DNA from: Aurifilum marmelostoma
Taxonomy: Eukaryota > Ascomycota > Sordariomycetes > Diaporthales > Cryphonectriaceae
Assembly (NCBI GenBank): GCA_027559495.1
Contig: JAMXSV010000026.1
Location: 1,798,001 to 1,862,000 of the forward strand
DNA length: 64,000 bases
Direction: 5' to 3'
The position numbers and the translations under genes were made by a program. Every line of letters begins with the position of its first letter. The first letter of the stretch is position 1. The notes under the pieces are model-generated. The model ran no database searches and was not told the DNA's origin. It saw only the letters and a program-made list of their open reading frames with translations. This document shows, piece after piece, positions 11,719-23,537 of the stretch.

Positions 11719-12562
11719 TCACCTCCACACCCCCGCCCTCTTCATAACATTCTCAAACTCCCCCTTCCTCACGCCCTTGCCCACCCCAGCGCCCCCATTC
11801 GCCTCAAGTATCATGTCCCTAAGCAGATCATCATCCGCATCCTCCTCCTTGAGCAGCGCCGCGACCCGCCGCAGGTGCGCAAGGGTGATGGCAGCACTCA
11901 GCGGCGCGCCGTCCTCGTCGGTGCCCGTGAACAGGCCAAAGGCCTCGTCGACCTCGCGGGTGTGCGCGCCGGCGCCGTGGTCGCGCGCGTGGAACTTGAG
12001 GGCGCAGATGGCCACGAAGGAAGGGTAGTCGGCGTAGCCCTCGTTCTCGGGGTCGAGGATCGAGATGAACTCGGCGAGCTCGTGCTTATCCTTGGGCGGG
12101 ATGTCGAGGGCTCTGGGGAATCGGAGACCAATGGGAGGATTGTGATTAGCTTGCTTGTGGGTTTTCCTTCTGTCGCTGCCTGCCTGCCTGTACAAGAGAG
12201 GAGGGCATAGTAGAAGGAACGTACATCATGGCCCTCCTGACGTCATCAATAGGTATAAGACCCTCCTTCTCGCCCTTGCTGGGTTCAGAGAACAGCGCAA
12301 AGGCCTCTCTGATCTCGGCCTCCTCCTGAGCGGTGATGTCGTGCTCCTTGGCGAGCTTGGACTGTCGCGCACCGCCGCCCTTTGCGCCAGATGATGATGC
12401 GCCCGCCTCGGCTGGAGTCCCGGCCCCGGCCCTGCGTCGTGGTGGCTGTTGTCGCATGTGCTGTCAGACAGGGAAGAGGGGGGAGCAGGGTAGCAGAAAG
12501 CCATGGCCATGGAAGGGGGCCGAGCAGTGGAAGTGCTCTGTGAGCCCGAGAAGACTTACCAT
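11719..12562 (-). CDS. EF-hand (calmodulin/centrin-like) protein, 210 aa, with an ATG-only first exon
   Basis: Exons 12562-12560 (only ATG), 12460-12225 and 12112-11719 join to 633 nt. A conservative alternative starts at the in-frame ATG at 12457, within exon 2. The N-terminus is basic and low in complexity (MRQQPPRRRAG...). Then comes a calmodulin-like pattern: ITAQEEAEIREAFALF, DDVRRAMIALDIPP, KHELAEFISILDPENEGYADY and a C-terminal pair around EVDEAFGLF and GEFENVMKRAG. The loops lack several canonical acidic ligands (for example S at position 12 of the DPENEG loop), so calcium binding is doubtful at least there. It may act as a light-chain-like adaptor; the partner is unknown. Confidence 0.75.
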
Positions 12563-13438
12563 TTTGAGTGAGGCAAGACCGCGCGCCCTCCAGTCGCGAG
12601 GGTTGCGGGGGTTCGTGTGTGAATCAGTGATGTCAAGGGTGGTGGAGACGTTCTGAGTTGGGCTGGACGATGGGGGGTTGTTGATTTACAGCGGGTGCCC
12701 ACTGTAATTTAGTGGTTGCACACAGCGGAGTTGTTGCCGGGTCGGCAAGCTCGACTACGACTAATTACCACAACTTTTCCGTCTCGCCTAAAATTTCTGC
12801 ACGCAAAATTTGATCATCTTCTTCCTCACACTCTCGCATCACTCACCATCCATGACATCGACGTCGACAGACGGACCACGCATGTATCAGCAATTGGATC
12901 ATCGCTGGTCAGTATCTTTGCGCATGCGACCAAGGTAAGAATCAAAGGACATCCGTCAGCCAGTCACCGCGTCATCACGGCACTGGAGAAGACGTCCGAT
13001 GGATGAACGAGATGATGTGGTGATTCTCTCTTACACGCACAACTCTTCCTCGGAGACGCTTCAAAATTTGCTAGAGCTTGCCGTTTCCGTATATAATACA
13101 CCAGGACGGACAAGTGTGGACAGTGAAGCAAGAGCAAACAAATTGCATATCGCATTCCATCACTCGGTCGATGTTGCCTGACCCTCATCCCAGAGGCTGG
13201 TGACTGCTCTTGACATGGAGACATCACATCACATCATCATATCTTTGCCATCTTCGCTTCTTGATATAGCAATAAGATTTGTCTTCTCGGTCATCCATTT
13301 TGACTGCGCGCTCTCCGTGAAATCCACAGGCAGGGTCTGGACCTTTCTCAAATCTTGGACTCATTTGGCTCTCTGCCACGGCTTAGCCCTGGCTGGCTCG
13401 ACTGCACAGCTGGCCTCCCCCAACGGGGTCACTTGTAC
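12563..13438. other. Intergenic, 876 bp
   Basis: Upstream region of the EF-hand gene and 3' flank of the glyoxalase II gene. Open frames of up to 109 codons occur on the plus strand, but they lack protein-like composition. No RNA gene seen. Confidence 0.4.
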
Positions 13439-14690
13439 TCACTTGAAGTTGTTCTTCATCTCTCGGAGCGCATGCATGACGTCCACGGGGTCGGTCTTTC
13501 CAGTAGCCTTCTGCATGTCAGGGTCCTGATGGGTTGAGAAAGTTAGCCGCCGGTGAGACATGAATAGTCAAAGAGAGCAAAGAAAGCCGGTCACTCACGC
13601 TCGTCCTCATGAATGGATTATGTTTCTGTTGAAGGTCTTGATCAGCCATCACACATGCCCGCAGGGCTTTTCCTCAAGCCGTAGACGCGAGCATCTCCAC
13701 GTACCTTTTCGTCTCCAATAGTAAATCTGCCCTGCGTCTCCTGGTTCTCCTCCGCAAACTTCTGCAGCTTGTTTATCGCCTCATTCTGCAGCACCGACAC
13801 GGCGAATTTCACGTTGCTCTTGGTGTACTCATGTCCAGGAAAGACCTTTGTGTCATCCGGCAGCGCCGCGAGCGTCTTGTTGAGCGCCGTGTTCATCTCC
13901 TCGGCAGTGCCCTCGAAAAACTTGCCGCACCCGGCGTGGAACAGTGTGTCGCCCGTGAAGACGACCTTGTCGCTGCCGTCCTCCAGGAACCAGCAGATGC
14001 TGTCCTGCGTGTGGCACGGCGTGTACAGACCCTTGATGGCGATGCTCCCGAGCTGGAAGCCTGTGCCGTCTGCGGGGGTCTTGGTGACACCCTCGGCGTC
14101 CTTGCCGGCGATGATGGGCAGGTCGGGCAAGTTGAGCTCGGCTTTCTGGATGGGAGATACGGGGGTCAACCTTTAGATATGCTCGAATTCACGTCTGGGG
14201 GTGGTTTGACTCACGACTTTCTTGTTCCCGCCTGCGTGGTCCCAGTGGCTGTACGGTATGTCAATCAATGCACGTTCTTCCTGCAAAAATGAAGGCTGGG
14301 CTCACTGGTGAGTATTCACGATGGCCGTCAAATTGATCTTGCCGCTGTCAATGGCCTCCTTCAAGACCGGAACAACCCTATCCAGATGAGCACCATTCAG
14401 TCAGCCAGCCGGCGGCGTTGTCCGGTCGGACCCCTCCCTCCATTGCGACGAAACCACTCACTCAGGAGGATTGGCCGGGTCGATAATGACGGCATCTTTG
14501 CTCTTGTCATCCGAGACCAGATAGGCATAGTTATTACTACTGCCCACCCCTACACATGGCATCGATAATTAGTATATCAAGAAAAGAAAAAAAGACGATG
14601 CAAGGTGGTGGACAGAGTGAGGCAGCTCATTGTCCTTTCGCCTCCCTCACAGCAGACATACTTACACATAGGAATCGATTGGATATGCAT
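13439..14690 (-). CDS. GLO2: Hydroxyacylglutathione hydrolase (glyoxalase II), 257 aa, seven exons
   Basis: Exons 14690-14666, 14549-14462, 14377-14306, 14248-14215, 14145-13705, 13625-13599 and 13525-13439 sum to 774 nt with all phases matching. The enzyme hydrolyses S-D-lactoylglutathione to D-lactate and glutathione in methylglyoxal detoxification. The metallo-beta-lactamase signature T60-HHHWDH-66 binds the two metals; LYTPCHTQDSICW, FTGDTLFHAGCGKFF and FPGHEYTKSN supply the remaining ligands. The C-terminal KKHNPFMRTS and the final Lys-rich helix match the glutathione-binding domain. The usual length is about 255, so it is complete. The start MHIQSIP lacks an obvious mitochondrial presequence, so this reads as the cytosolic form. 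A further possible splice acceptor just upstream (about 14710) may belong to a 5' UTR intron. Confidence 0.92.
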
Positions 14691-15364
14691 GGCGGCGCGT
14701 GAGATGGCAAGCTGCGGCAGTATCGTTAGATCTCCAAACGATTCACGAGGCACTCGTTCAGAAGGCTGGAGGGCTGGGGAGGGGGGGGGTGGTAGTTTGA
14801 GGATCTCTCTGCCTTACCGCTGAGCTCAGGGTTCCGATTCTATTACGCAGAAGAGGTCTACGCAGAAGTGTTGCTGGATGCATGAGGAGGAAGGATAGAG
14901 CTCAAGAATGCCTTGCTACCACGGTGCAGAACGCCTCCTCTTTTTTGGGGACCCCAGGTTCTTGATGAGGATGTCCTGTTGTTGATGAATAATCCGAATC
15001 ACGATGACGTTATTGGACAAAACGGAGGGGAAAGCTGCACCGGCAACTGCGGGAACAAGCTGCTGTCCCCGGATACCTGACCCAGACGAATTCCAGAATC
15101 GTACCCTCTACGAACAAGAACAATAAACAAAAAAAGATTACAGCATAGACAACGTGTACTTTGAGATGGGAAATGTACGAAATGGGATCAATCTACAAGC
15201 GTTCCAGGTCTGCATTGAAGACTACGGCAGTTGTCGAGGTGATGTGAGGCAAGCATCGTAGACGCTCACTCAAAACAAGACCATCATCAAGCCATATTTT
15301 GTCAACATTTTGCATCATTGAAGAAGGGTATCATTAAGCAGGGCCATCCACTGGCACAGACCGT
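14691..15364. other. Intergenic, 674 bp
   Basis: It lies between the glyoxalase II start and the LAS1 3' end and contains a possible 5' UTR intron of GLO2. Nothing else seen. Confidence 0.4.
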
Positions 15365-16740
15365 TCACAAGACGCCAATGGGTCTCGGGGACCACGGCCC
15401 ATCCCATCGAAACCAACCGCCTCTCTTCGTTGCCCTATCCTCACCAACCCCCTCTTCTTCCTCCTCATCGCCATCACCACCGGCCACCTTCTTCCTCTTG
15501 CCAATCGCCACTCCCGTCCCTGTGCCCACCACCCCCTCCCTCACTCCGAGCCTCATCTCTCGCGCGACAGAGCTCACTCCTGAGCTCCTCCTCCTCGTCC
15601 TCCTCTTGACCCGACAGCACAACCTCTTCCACCTCAGCCGGCAGCCCTCGCACCGCCCTAGCCAGCTTCACGGACCGCAGCAGCATACCCGCGTCCCTAA
15701 ATGAACCCCCAATGTCCGCCAGCACCCTCAGCACGAGCACCTTGTCCCACCTGCCCAGCTGCCTCATCAGCCCTTCCCTGGCAGTCTCCTCGCCGACCTC
15801 GCCCTCCTGCCGCTGCAGGAACCCCAGCAGCGCGGCGCGACACATCCTCTCCTGGATGGCCTCCTTTGACGTCGCCGCCGCTTTGCCCTTGGCGGAAGCA
15901 ACAGCTGACATCTCGTCTCGTGGAACCTCTGCCGCGCTCCTGACGGCGGCTGTTGTAGTCGTATTAGTAGGACTATTATCGGTAGGAGCCGCGCCTCCAG
16001 AGATAGCACCCCGCTTCATCATCGCAACCTCCTGCTCCTCCTCCTCCCGCTCCAACACCACCACCTCTTCTTCTTCTTCCTCCTCCGGAAGGTTCTTCCA
16101 GTAGTACTCCCAGATCCACACCAGAGCCCGCCGCGCCGCAGGCCGCAGCTGTCCCAGCGAGGGCATCGGCTCGTGCGTCCCCCTGGTGGCGCAGCTCGAC
16201 AAAGCTGGCCGGCAGCCCGAGGGTCTTTGCCACGCCGTACATGCTCAGCTTACGCGCCTTGTCCTGGTGACTATCCAGCAGGCCCGTGACGAACCTGTAT
16301 TGTATGCGCACAGCCCTCAATGTCAGCAAGCCAAGGACAAGGAGGAGGGGAAGAAGAACCCAAGAAGGGAGGCTCCCTTACCGCGTGAACCCTACAAGAT
16401 ACCCGGCCGTGACCCCTGCCCCAGACACGGCATCATGGCCCCCGCGCTCGTCAAAGACAATGGCCGACATGAGCAGCGCCGTCGACTCCACGACGTGCGG
16501 GCACCCGCCGCGGTGCACCCACATGAAGACGCGCGCGATGGCGCTCTCGATGGCCCGCAGCTCGTCTGGGCTGGACCACCATGGTGATGGAGGAGGAGGA
16601 GGCGGCGGCGGCAATGGTGTTGCTGTTGATGATGTGGCTGTCGTTTGGGCGGCGGGGAAGGAGGCCTGCGGGTACAGCTGGGAGCGCACCCAGAGGAGCT
16701 CGGCGCGGTTGCGCCACGGGGTGAAGACGAACTGCACCAT
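15365..16740 (-). CDS. LAS1: Las1-like rRNA-processing endonuclease, 435 aa, frame broken twice
   Basis: Exon 1 is 16740-16382 and exon 2 is 16315-15365. LAS1 cleaves ITS2 during 60S subunit maturation, in complex with Grc3. Marks in order: MVQFVFTPWRNRAELL at the start, HVVESTALLMSAIVFDE, RFVTGLLDSHQDKARK, LPASFVELRHQ followed by THEPMPSL (the RHxxTH-type HEPN catalytic segment), RRALVWIWEYYW, and the C-terminal WDGPWSPRPIGVL. The segment up to LRHQ, the middle and the C-terminus lie in three different frames. One extra C at 16179-16183 and one near 15532-15536 account for both shifts: with two bases fewer, the coding length is 1308 nt, 436 codons. The gene is essential in yeast, so sequence error is likelier than decay. 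In-frame Met codons upstream of 16740 exist, but the family starts at this one. Confidence 0.85.
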
Positions 16741-19050
16741 CCGTTCGTCCAAGGATTTTGTTGCTGTCAAAACAAAAGCGGTCTTGGATGTCTTGTCTCC
16801 GCTCGAGCTTGGTGTGGTGCCTGCCAGGAAAGAGCCGAGAGCGCGTGTCGCTATGTCGAATTTTGCAGCCGCGCCGCCCACCCCTCTTGAGATATCCCCC
16901 CCCCCGGGAGAAGCCTATCAAAAAGTCTGGATCTGAGATTCACACCACGTCAAGTTTGATCCCGCCCAGTCGCTTGTGTTGTGCTTAGTCCTAATAGTTA
17001 AGGTGAGGTGGTCGAAAATGTCAGGACTCGGGCCAGATCAGGATCAGATTTTGTGAAGGGTCTTGTCGATACCTCCTACTACTACTATCCGTCACGCTAC
17101 TACACAAGTCCTCCCTACCATGCTTCGTCCTTTACCTCTACAAATCTATACGCCCTGAAATACCTAGACTCACAAGTAATTTAACAAGGAAAAAAAAGGT
17201 CGTCTGTCCGTTCAATCCGAAAATGAATGAATATTTTCCACCAAGTCTTCTACTGCTAATTCTAAAAGCACATCTAAAACGAGTGCAGCGAGACCCGCTG
17301 TCGCCCTCGCAATCTAGGGAACGGGATATTTCAAAGCTTGATATATCCCGAATCATATATGGGATGGCTTCACGTTCATCACGACAACGGAAACGGCCAC
17401 AAACATTCGCACACTATAGGGCTAGGTATTATATGATATTATCTGGAAACTTGCATCTTCTCAGGGCGTACTCAGCATGCTGCGGACCGTCCTATGGTGA
17501 CGGCCAACTCAGCCGGTGTCGTTCAGAGAGATATTCGCAAACCTCAGCGATGAATGATACGTTTGATTGCGTCCTGCACTCTACCAGGCATTTACATGCT
17601 TACCTCCACACTTTTCTTCGTCTCGTTCATAAGCTCACATGGGCTTTGCTGCTACTGTGCCGACTCTTACCAAGTACTTGTTTGAAGGGTCGCGCAACTA
17701 GACCCGCCCGCCAGCATGACCCAGTCCAAGGAGACTTCGGGACTCACCTGACCTCTACGAGCGTGGGCGTGCGCGTCTTGTCTCGGTCAAACATGCCACC
17801 TCTTTCCCAGGTCTGCGGGCTTAAGCTCAGGCCCCTGATCGGACAACGAGGCGCCAGCGATAGCCAATATCGCCTCTTTCGAACCATGCCCTACAACGCC
17901 GCTGTCGAAAAGTCCGTCTCAAATCGCCGCGTGTCACGGACTGGATCTCAACGCCTCGAGAATATCTACTTCTACTTGGGCAGGGGCATAGTGTTGTAAT
18001 CAGGGTAGGGCACACAAAGGATGTGACTGACCCAGGGCGGATTCAGTATGGCTATTGCTGCTGCTGCAGCACATGGAAAGTCCAAAAGCATCCTTGCCCA
18101 TGTTGTCCCACAACCTGGCCGGCTCTTTTCAGTGCTTCGTTCTATTGCTTCGGCACCAGCAGCACCGCCGATATATATTTTCGGGAGAGTCCTGGTCTGT
18201 CATTGAACCACCGTGAGGGGGGGGGGAGCCGTCCGCCCCGCGACAGGGAGCATCTGGATCATCTTGAACACCGACCCTGTAGCGAGACCCTCCTCAACAG
18301 TCAGTCTCGTCGGAGAGAGTACGGTGGTATTCCGACACAGACAAAACAACGCCCCAGGCGACGGGGTGCCGAGACAAGCCCGACAGGCCCCCTTGAGGAG
18401 GCAGGAAGATCTTGTCCATAAGGGTGAGGCTCGCCGGCGTTGGCCCTCGGAAGGCGTTGGGGCGTTCAGCTCTCCGGTTCCATGGCGGGGACAAGTGACA
18501 AAGATGGTGGTGACGACATGGCTCTCTCCCTCGGAGCAAACGGCGGACTGGATTGGTGGTGTATGATGATGATCTTGACATGGAAGGCGTTTACTGTGTA
18601 AGGGGGGGGGTCCAGGATCAAGAAGATGGACAGTGACGAGCTTCTCAATCAACCGCCGGCGGCGGCGGCTTTGCGGAATACGCAGATCGGACCTGGCGGG
18701 GAGCTTCTTTTTGGGCGGAGTCGAGGAGGGGAGCCCTGTAGGCTGTGTTTTGAGTGGTCGCAAGGTCGGCGGGGTTCAGTCCATACTCTCTTCTGGCCGA
18801 GGCCCTGCACGACAGACCAAGAGTGGGGAGAAGAGGAGGAGGATGGCGGGTGGGCGCTATGGCAAAGGAGAGCGAGGGATGAGGAGGGGCGTAGCGGCCA
18901 CTACTGCGCCTACCAATTACTGGTAGCGATCTTTCCCGGGGGGTTTCGCTAGCCCGATCACAGAGCTTCTCGTTGCGTGCTCGTGTGACGAGATGCTGAC
19001 TGAGTGAGGATGTGCAGAAGCCAGCCAGTGACCAAGCATAAGCATGGTGA

Positions 19051-19052
<2 letters not shown>

Positions 19053-19091
<39 letters not shown>

Positions 19092-19117
19092 CTCTCTCTC
19101 TCTCTCTCTCTCTCTCT
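19053..19117 (+). repeat. Compound (CA)n(CT)n microsatellite
   Basis: About 18 CA units are followed directly by about 13 TC units. It lies in the gene-poor stretch between LAS1 and the Q-rich gene. Confidence 0.95.
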
Positions 19118-20045
19118 TCTTCACATCCTCGCTTTCTTTAATTCCTGTCGCTTCAACGAGGTGAGAGGGGGGCGGGGGCCCAGGAAAGTGACCCAACCAC
19201 AGACGAGCCCACATCCAAGCCCACACGACCGACAGAAGTCACACAGCCTATCCTAATAGCCCTTGCCAGTTAATCAATGCACGCCCGACGAGGGAAGAAC
19301 CTACTGCTGCAGCTAGAGGATGAAGAGGAGGAGAACAAGGAGGGAGGGGTTGGTGACAGTGGCGGTCATGGTTGCATGTTGCGTGTTCTCTAATGTGATA
19401 CGAGAGAGGCTGGACCGGATCGTCAGTGGGCGAACTAAACCTTCCCACGCCTCCTTCACACGTGCTGTTTGGGTCAGTGCCCATCTCGGCTCGGATTTCT
19501 GGAGAAGATGGCCTTTGTCTCCACCAGTGAGAGAATGATGGGAACCCAAAAGACGAGAAGATCTTTTGTGGATTTTTTTGGTTTTCTTTTTTTAATTGGG
19601 TGTGGGAACAAAGGACCCTGTTCTTTCTCTGGACACCAAATTGTGAGAGACAAAGAAGAGACTGAGATGAAGGCCGGGGAGGGGGGGGGTATACCAGATG
19701 ATGATGGTGGTCAACGTCGTAGCGGCAGGCGATTTGTTTGCCCGTCCACTTGTTCTGTGCCATAGGCAAGAACTTGAATGAGGACATTGTTGCCGATCTC
19801 AAGCCTACCATCGTTCGTATGACTAGACCATAATATCACGCATCATCACCCTCCTCTCTCTCAGTCTTCCTTTGCAAAAGGCCCCCTCCTCATCACAAGC
19901 GAGAGTAAGAAGGAAGGGCTCAGAACGAGGGTGGGGGTGTGTTTGCAAATGGTGGTGGTGGCATGGGTTAGTCATGGAAGGGGGGAGAGGGAAAAAAAAC
20001 AGGCACGGGCTAAGAAAAGAGAGGGAGGGAGAAGGAGCGAAGAGC

Positions 20046-20166
20046 ACAGTACATAGTACGCGGTACTGTGCAAGTAGCGAAGGCACTAGCAGATGGCAGA
20101 AGTACAGCTCATCTCGTACCTTCCAGTGTAAGTACGTACCGCTATGATGTGTACTAGCACCAGTAC
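20046..20166 (+). promoter_or_regulatory. Cluster of GTAC palindromes
   Basis: Nine GTAC tetramers occur within about 120 bp, where random sequence would give about 0.5. Several are extended to AGTACR or GGTAC. Any regulatory role is inference; no known factor is assigned. Confidence 0.35.
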
Positions 20167-21752
20167 GGTATGGCCAGGCAAAGGAGACGACGACAGACCA
20201 GGGCGGGGCAAAAGAACAATTGAAAGCCGAGAGCGAAGACGAACAAGCCACCAGAACAGCCGTGCCAAGTACAAATACCCTAAGCGGACAGAGTCTGCCA
20301 ATTCTGCCACAGATCAAGGTCGCCCCCAGGTACCTGAGCCACTACCCAGCAACGCATCAGGTACATAGACGCTACCGTGTCAGGGACGGGGGGGTCAGCC
20401 CTTGAAAAAGATCAACCCCTTCCCAGCGACCCCAACACCCCTCCATCGAAAGTGGGACAGAGCCAAAAGAGAAATCCGACAGGGGTGGTCGGAGGCGGCT
20501 CTGCAGGCTTGCAAGCCAAGGAAGGCAAGGGGAATGGGAGGGACAAATGACTGTGGTTGGTTGGTTGCAACTCTGAAGAGAGTGAGTGAGTGTGGGTGTG
20601 GGTGTGTGTATGTCCACCCACCCCCTGCCCAACGATCAACCCCTGCCCCTCCTCGTTCCCCTCCTTCCTCGTCGTCTCCCCCCTTCCCCCCCACCAGAGA
20701 GACCCCATCGAAGCATCGAAGCATCGAACACAAGGGCCGGGCAGATCCAAGATCCACCACCAGAAAAGGGAACATGATAGATGATGGTCTGTGCCCTCAC
20801 AGGGGGTGAGGGGAAAGAGGAAAAAATAAAAAGAATTTCCTCGGCGGAGTACCTTGTCTCTGCCTGTCCGAGGTGGCCGCGGTCCACCATATATTATCAT
20901 CAATGTATCGTTGCAGCAAGCAAGCCCGCTTCATAACGGCAGGCTCCGGTACCAGATCACACACCCCCCCTTTCCAAGTCCCGCACGGGGACTGGGGTGA
21001 TGATTTTCTCTCTCCTGGTGCAAGATGAAATCTCCCCCCCCAAAGGCTTGCGTTCAGTGTTCTGGCGGTGACATCAGGGCTTTCTGGCTGAGCCCCGGCT
21101 GAAGACCCATCAGATTCTGGGGCCTGTTTGCGCCGCCTCCCTCTTGGAGCTGACTCGAACCCAACGATACTTTTTTTCTTCTTCTTTGATTCTCTCATTC
21201 CTTTCCCCTCTCCTCCCCCGCAGAGTCTATTTACTATAGCAGCAAACCTTAGCTGAGCACTCTGGCCCAGTTGCGGCATCGATGGCGCAGGTTGTTTTGC
21301 GTACCTTCTGGTCAAACGCAATCACTTGCAGCAGAGAGCCATAGCTTACCACCTGCACTCATCGGTGACGTGACTTGTTTACTGACGTGGTCCCTGCACG
21401 TACGTGTGGCTCTGTAGTATGTGCATTGATTTTGTAGGATGATATTTCTCAATTATTCTTTCTCATTCACCAAAGTCTTACAGTTTCAGCAGTGTTGCTG
21501 GTGGTATTGTATAGTTGTGGTACATCTCTCTCTTTCCCCACCTTCCATCCCAGGGTATCATACCGAGTCCAGTCTCCCTTTTTATGATCAAAAAGAGAAA
21601 CAAAATAAAAGGGAGAGAAGAAAAGCAGAGCCGTCCCCCGGCCGTAGACCCGTATGCTGCCTGATTTTCCCAAATCGATAAACTCCGTAAACCCAGATGA
21701 TGCAAAGTCATAAATCGTTCTGTACATAGGATTGCTCCTCAAAGGAGGACGC

Positions 21753-22951
21753 TCACTCATCATCGCTGTCGGCCTCCCCTTCGCCATCTTCCTGCTCTTC
21801 CTCCTCTTCTTCCTCATCATCCGTTGCTGGAGGCTCCCATGCATCTTCCAGCTTCAGCCCCTTGCCCGTGGGCTCGAAAGATGCACCAAGAAGTCCCAGC
21901 TTCTCTGGAGGATCGTAAAGCCCCAGACCGATGAGGATATCTCCTTCTTCTTCCTCATCCTCTCCACCTTTCACCCCTTCCTCCACCACCTCCTGCTGCT
22001 GCTCATAGTCGTCATCCTTAACTTCAGGTGTCAGGTAGGCATCTGGTGCCTGCTTCAACCCAACCGGTTCCGGTAGCTGGATAATTGGCATGTCCTCCGG
22101 GGTGGGCGGCGTCGTGATGTTGACACCGTAGCCAGCGCAGGGGGACATCCACCCACGACGCAGGCGAGTACGTGGGCTCAACATAGCCAGGTACCGGGGC
22201 TGGCGTGTATACAGTGGCCGGGATAAAAGCCGGTGTCTGGGCATGGCTCTGGGCGTGGCCTGTGGATGGCATGCCAGGTGCAACAGGCGCAGCAGCACAC
22301 TGGTCCCAGGCGGGTGATGCGTAGGCCTGTGTCTGCTGAGGCAGCTCGTAGGGCGCGTACGAGGGCAGTGCCAGTGGCGAGAAGTTGGAGATGGGTGAGC
22401 TGTATGCCGAATAGGCTGCAGGTGTGGGGGGGCATCTGGACGGGAGGCGCGCTGAAGTCGTAGTCACAGTAGTTGGGGAAGGGAAACTGTGAAGGTGGTT
22501 GCTGTTGTTGTTGCTGCTGCTGTTGTGCCGGCAAGGACGAGAGATGATACGTCTGAGGTAGTTGTGTCGAGGGATGCCAGCTGACAGGCCGAGCTGTCCT
22601 CTTCACGGGTTCGTAGTAGTAATTGTTGTTGCTGCTAAAGACCTCCGGGCCGGGGGTGGGCAGATATGGCTGGTCAAGCATCTGCTGGGCTCTCTGCTGC
22701 AAGACAAGATCATTCATCATTGTCCGTCGGCGCTGCTGCATGAGATTGTTCCTCGGGCTGTTGCTCGCGCTCGAAGGCTTTACAACTCTCATGGCGTTTC
22801 CGGCAAGAGCACCACCGTTCGATCCCCTCGACTGCCTCCGGCTCGCTGCTGGAGTCGACATCTGTTTCGAGAGGGCTTCAAACAGGGCGTCGTTGCTGTA
22901 GGAGACCGGTGGTATGCAAGGTAGGGTGGCTCCAACAAAAGAAGGCATCAT
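21753..22951 (-). CDS. Q/S/P-rich conserved-looking protein of unknown function, 398 aa, frame broken twice
   Basis: A single exon from the ATG at 22951 to the TGA at 21753. Three successive minus-strand frames make one product; the shifts fall at G7 (22426-22432) and G5 (22140-22144). Removing one base from each gives 1197 nt, 399 codons. Parts in order: an N-terminal SYSNDALFEALSKQM and Ser/Arg-rich region; LMQQRRRTMMNDLVLQQRAQ (basic, amphipathic); a glutamine run (about nine Q); a Pro/Tyr/Ala-rich middle; a conserved-looking segment GLGLYDPPEKLGLLG; and a C-terminal acidic run of Glu/Asp. This is the composition of a transcriptional co-regulator, but I recognise no DNA-binding domain. The very long empty upstream region suggests complex regulation. 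Confidence 0.65.
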
Positions 22952-23537
22952 CTTGGATGGCCAAGTAGGACTTGTCGTAATGTGATGAGTGGGTTGTATG
23001 ATGTGATGGTGTACAGCTGTTGCTGTTGTTGTTGTGGATGTGTGTGTAGATGTGTATGTGTGTGTGTGTGGTTGTATGTATGAGAGAAGTGGATAGATAG
23101 GTGGATGGTAGCAAAATCGTGTGGGAGAGAGAGTGCCGTCAAATTCTATATGCAGATGGCATCATGGGAGGTGATATAGCAGGCCGAGGGACTGCAACAA
23201 CTTCTTGTTGTGGAATGGGCAATAAAGGAGAAGCGAAGCGTTGAGACAGGGACAGGGAAGAAAGGGGCCATGTGGAATGGCTCGAAGGATAAAATCGAAG
23301 CTAGTTCGAGCAGGAGTGACATTGTCGTATTGGCAAGGAGAACAAAAGTAATGAAATGGAACGGGGCCTTCTGACATGTGGATGTCTAGGTAGGGAAGTA
23401 TCATGGGATCGAGTGTGGATGTGTCGGTTCCGGGTCAAAGAATAGAGCTTGCATGTCGTGAAGGAGTGTGCGGTAGTGGTGTGGCCTGCGTCATATGGGG
23501 TTGCAAGGATCTGTTACTTCTGCTTCCCTCGTCGCAT

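Larger units (their letters stand above)
16741..21752. other. 5-kb region with no recognisable gene
   Basis: It contains the LAS1 upstream region, a C10 run (16896-16905), G9 runs (18218-18226, 18602-18610), a CA/CT microsatellite (19053-19117), a cluster of nine GTAC sites (about 20046-20166), and the 3' flank of the Q-rich gene. The longest open frame (17223-17999, plus, 258 codons) has no protein-like pattern. A short minus-strand stretch starting MFDRDKTRTPTLVEVR near 17790, followed by GTGAGT, looks exon-like, but I could not extend it. Confidence 0.45.

Noticed and set aside
17780..17800. Minus-strand exon-like start MFDRDKTRTPTLVEVR followed by GTGAGT
   Set aside because: No second exon could be joined and no family recognised, so it is only mentioned in the gap entry.
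17223..17999. 258-codon open frame on the plus strand
   Set aside because: Composition is not protein-like, there is no domain or motif, and it lies in a microsatellite-rich intergenic region.
21140..21160. B-box-like sequence on the minus strand (GGGTTCGAGTC)
   Set aside because: No cloverleaf could be formed with the flanking sequence.
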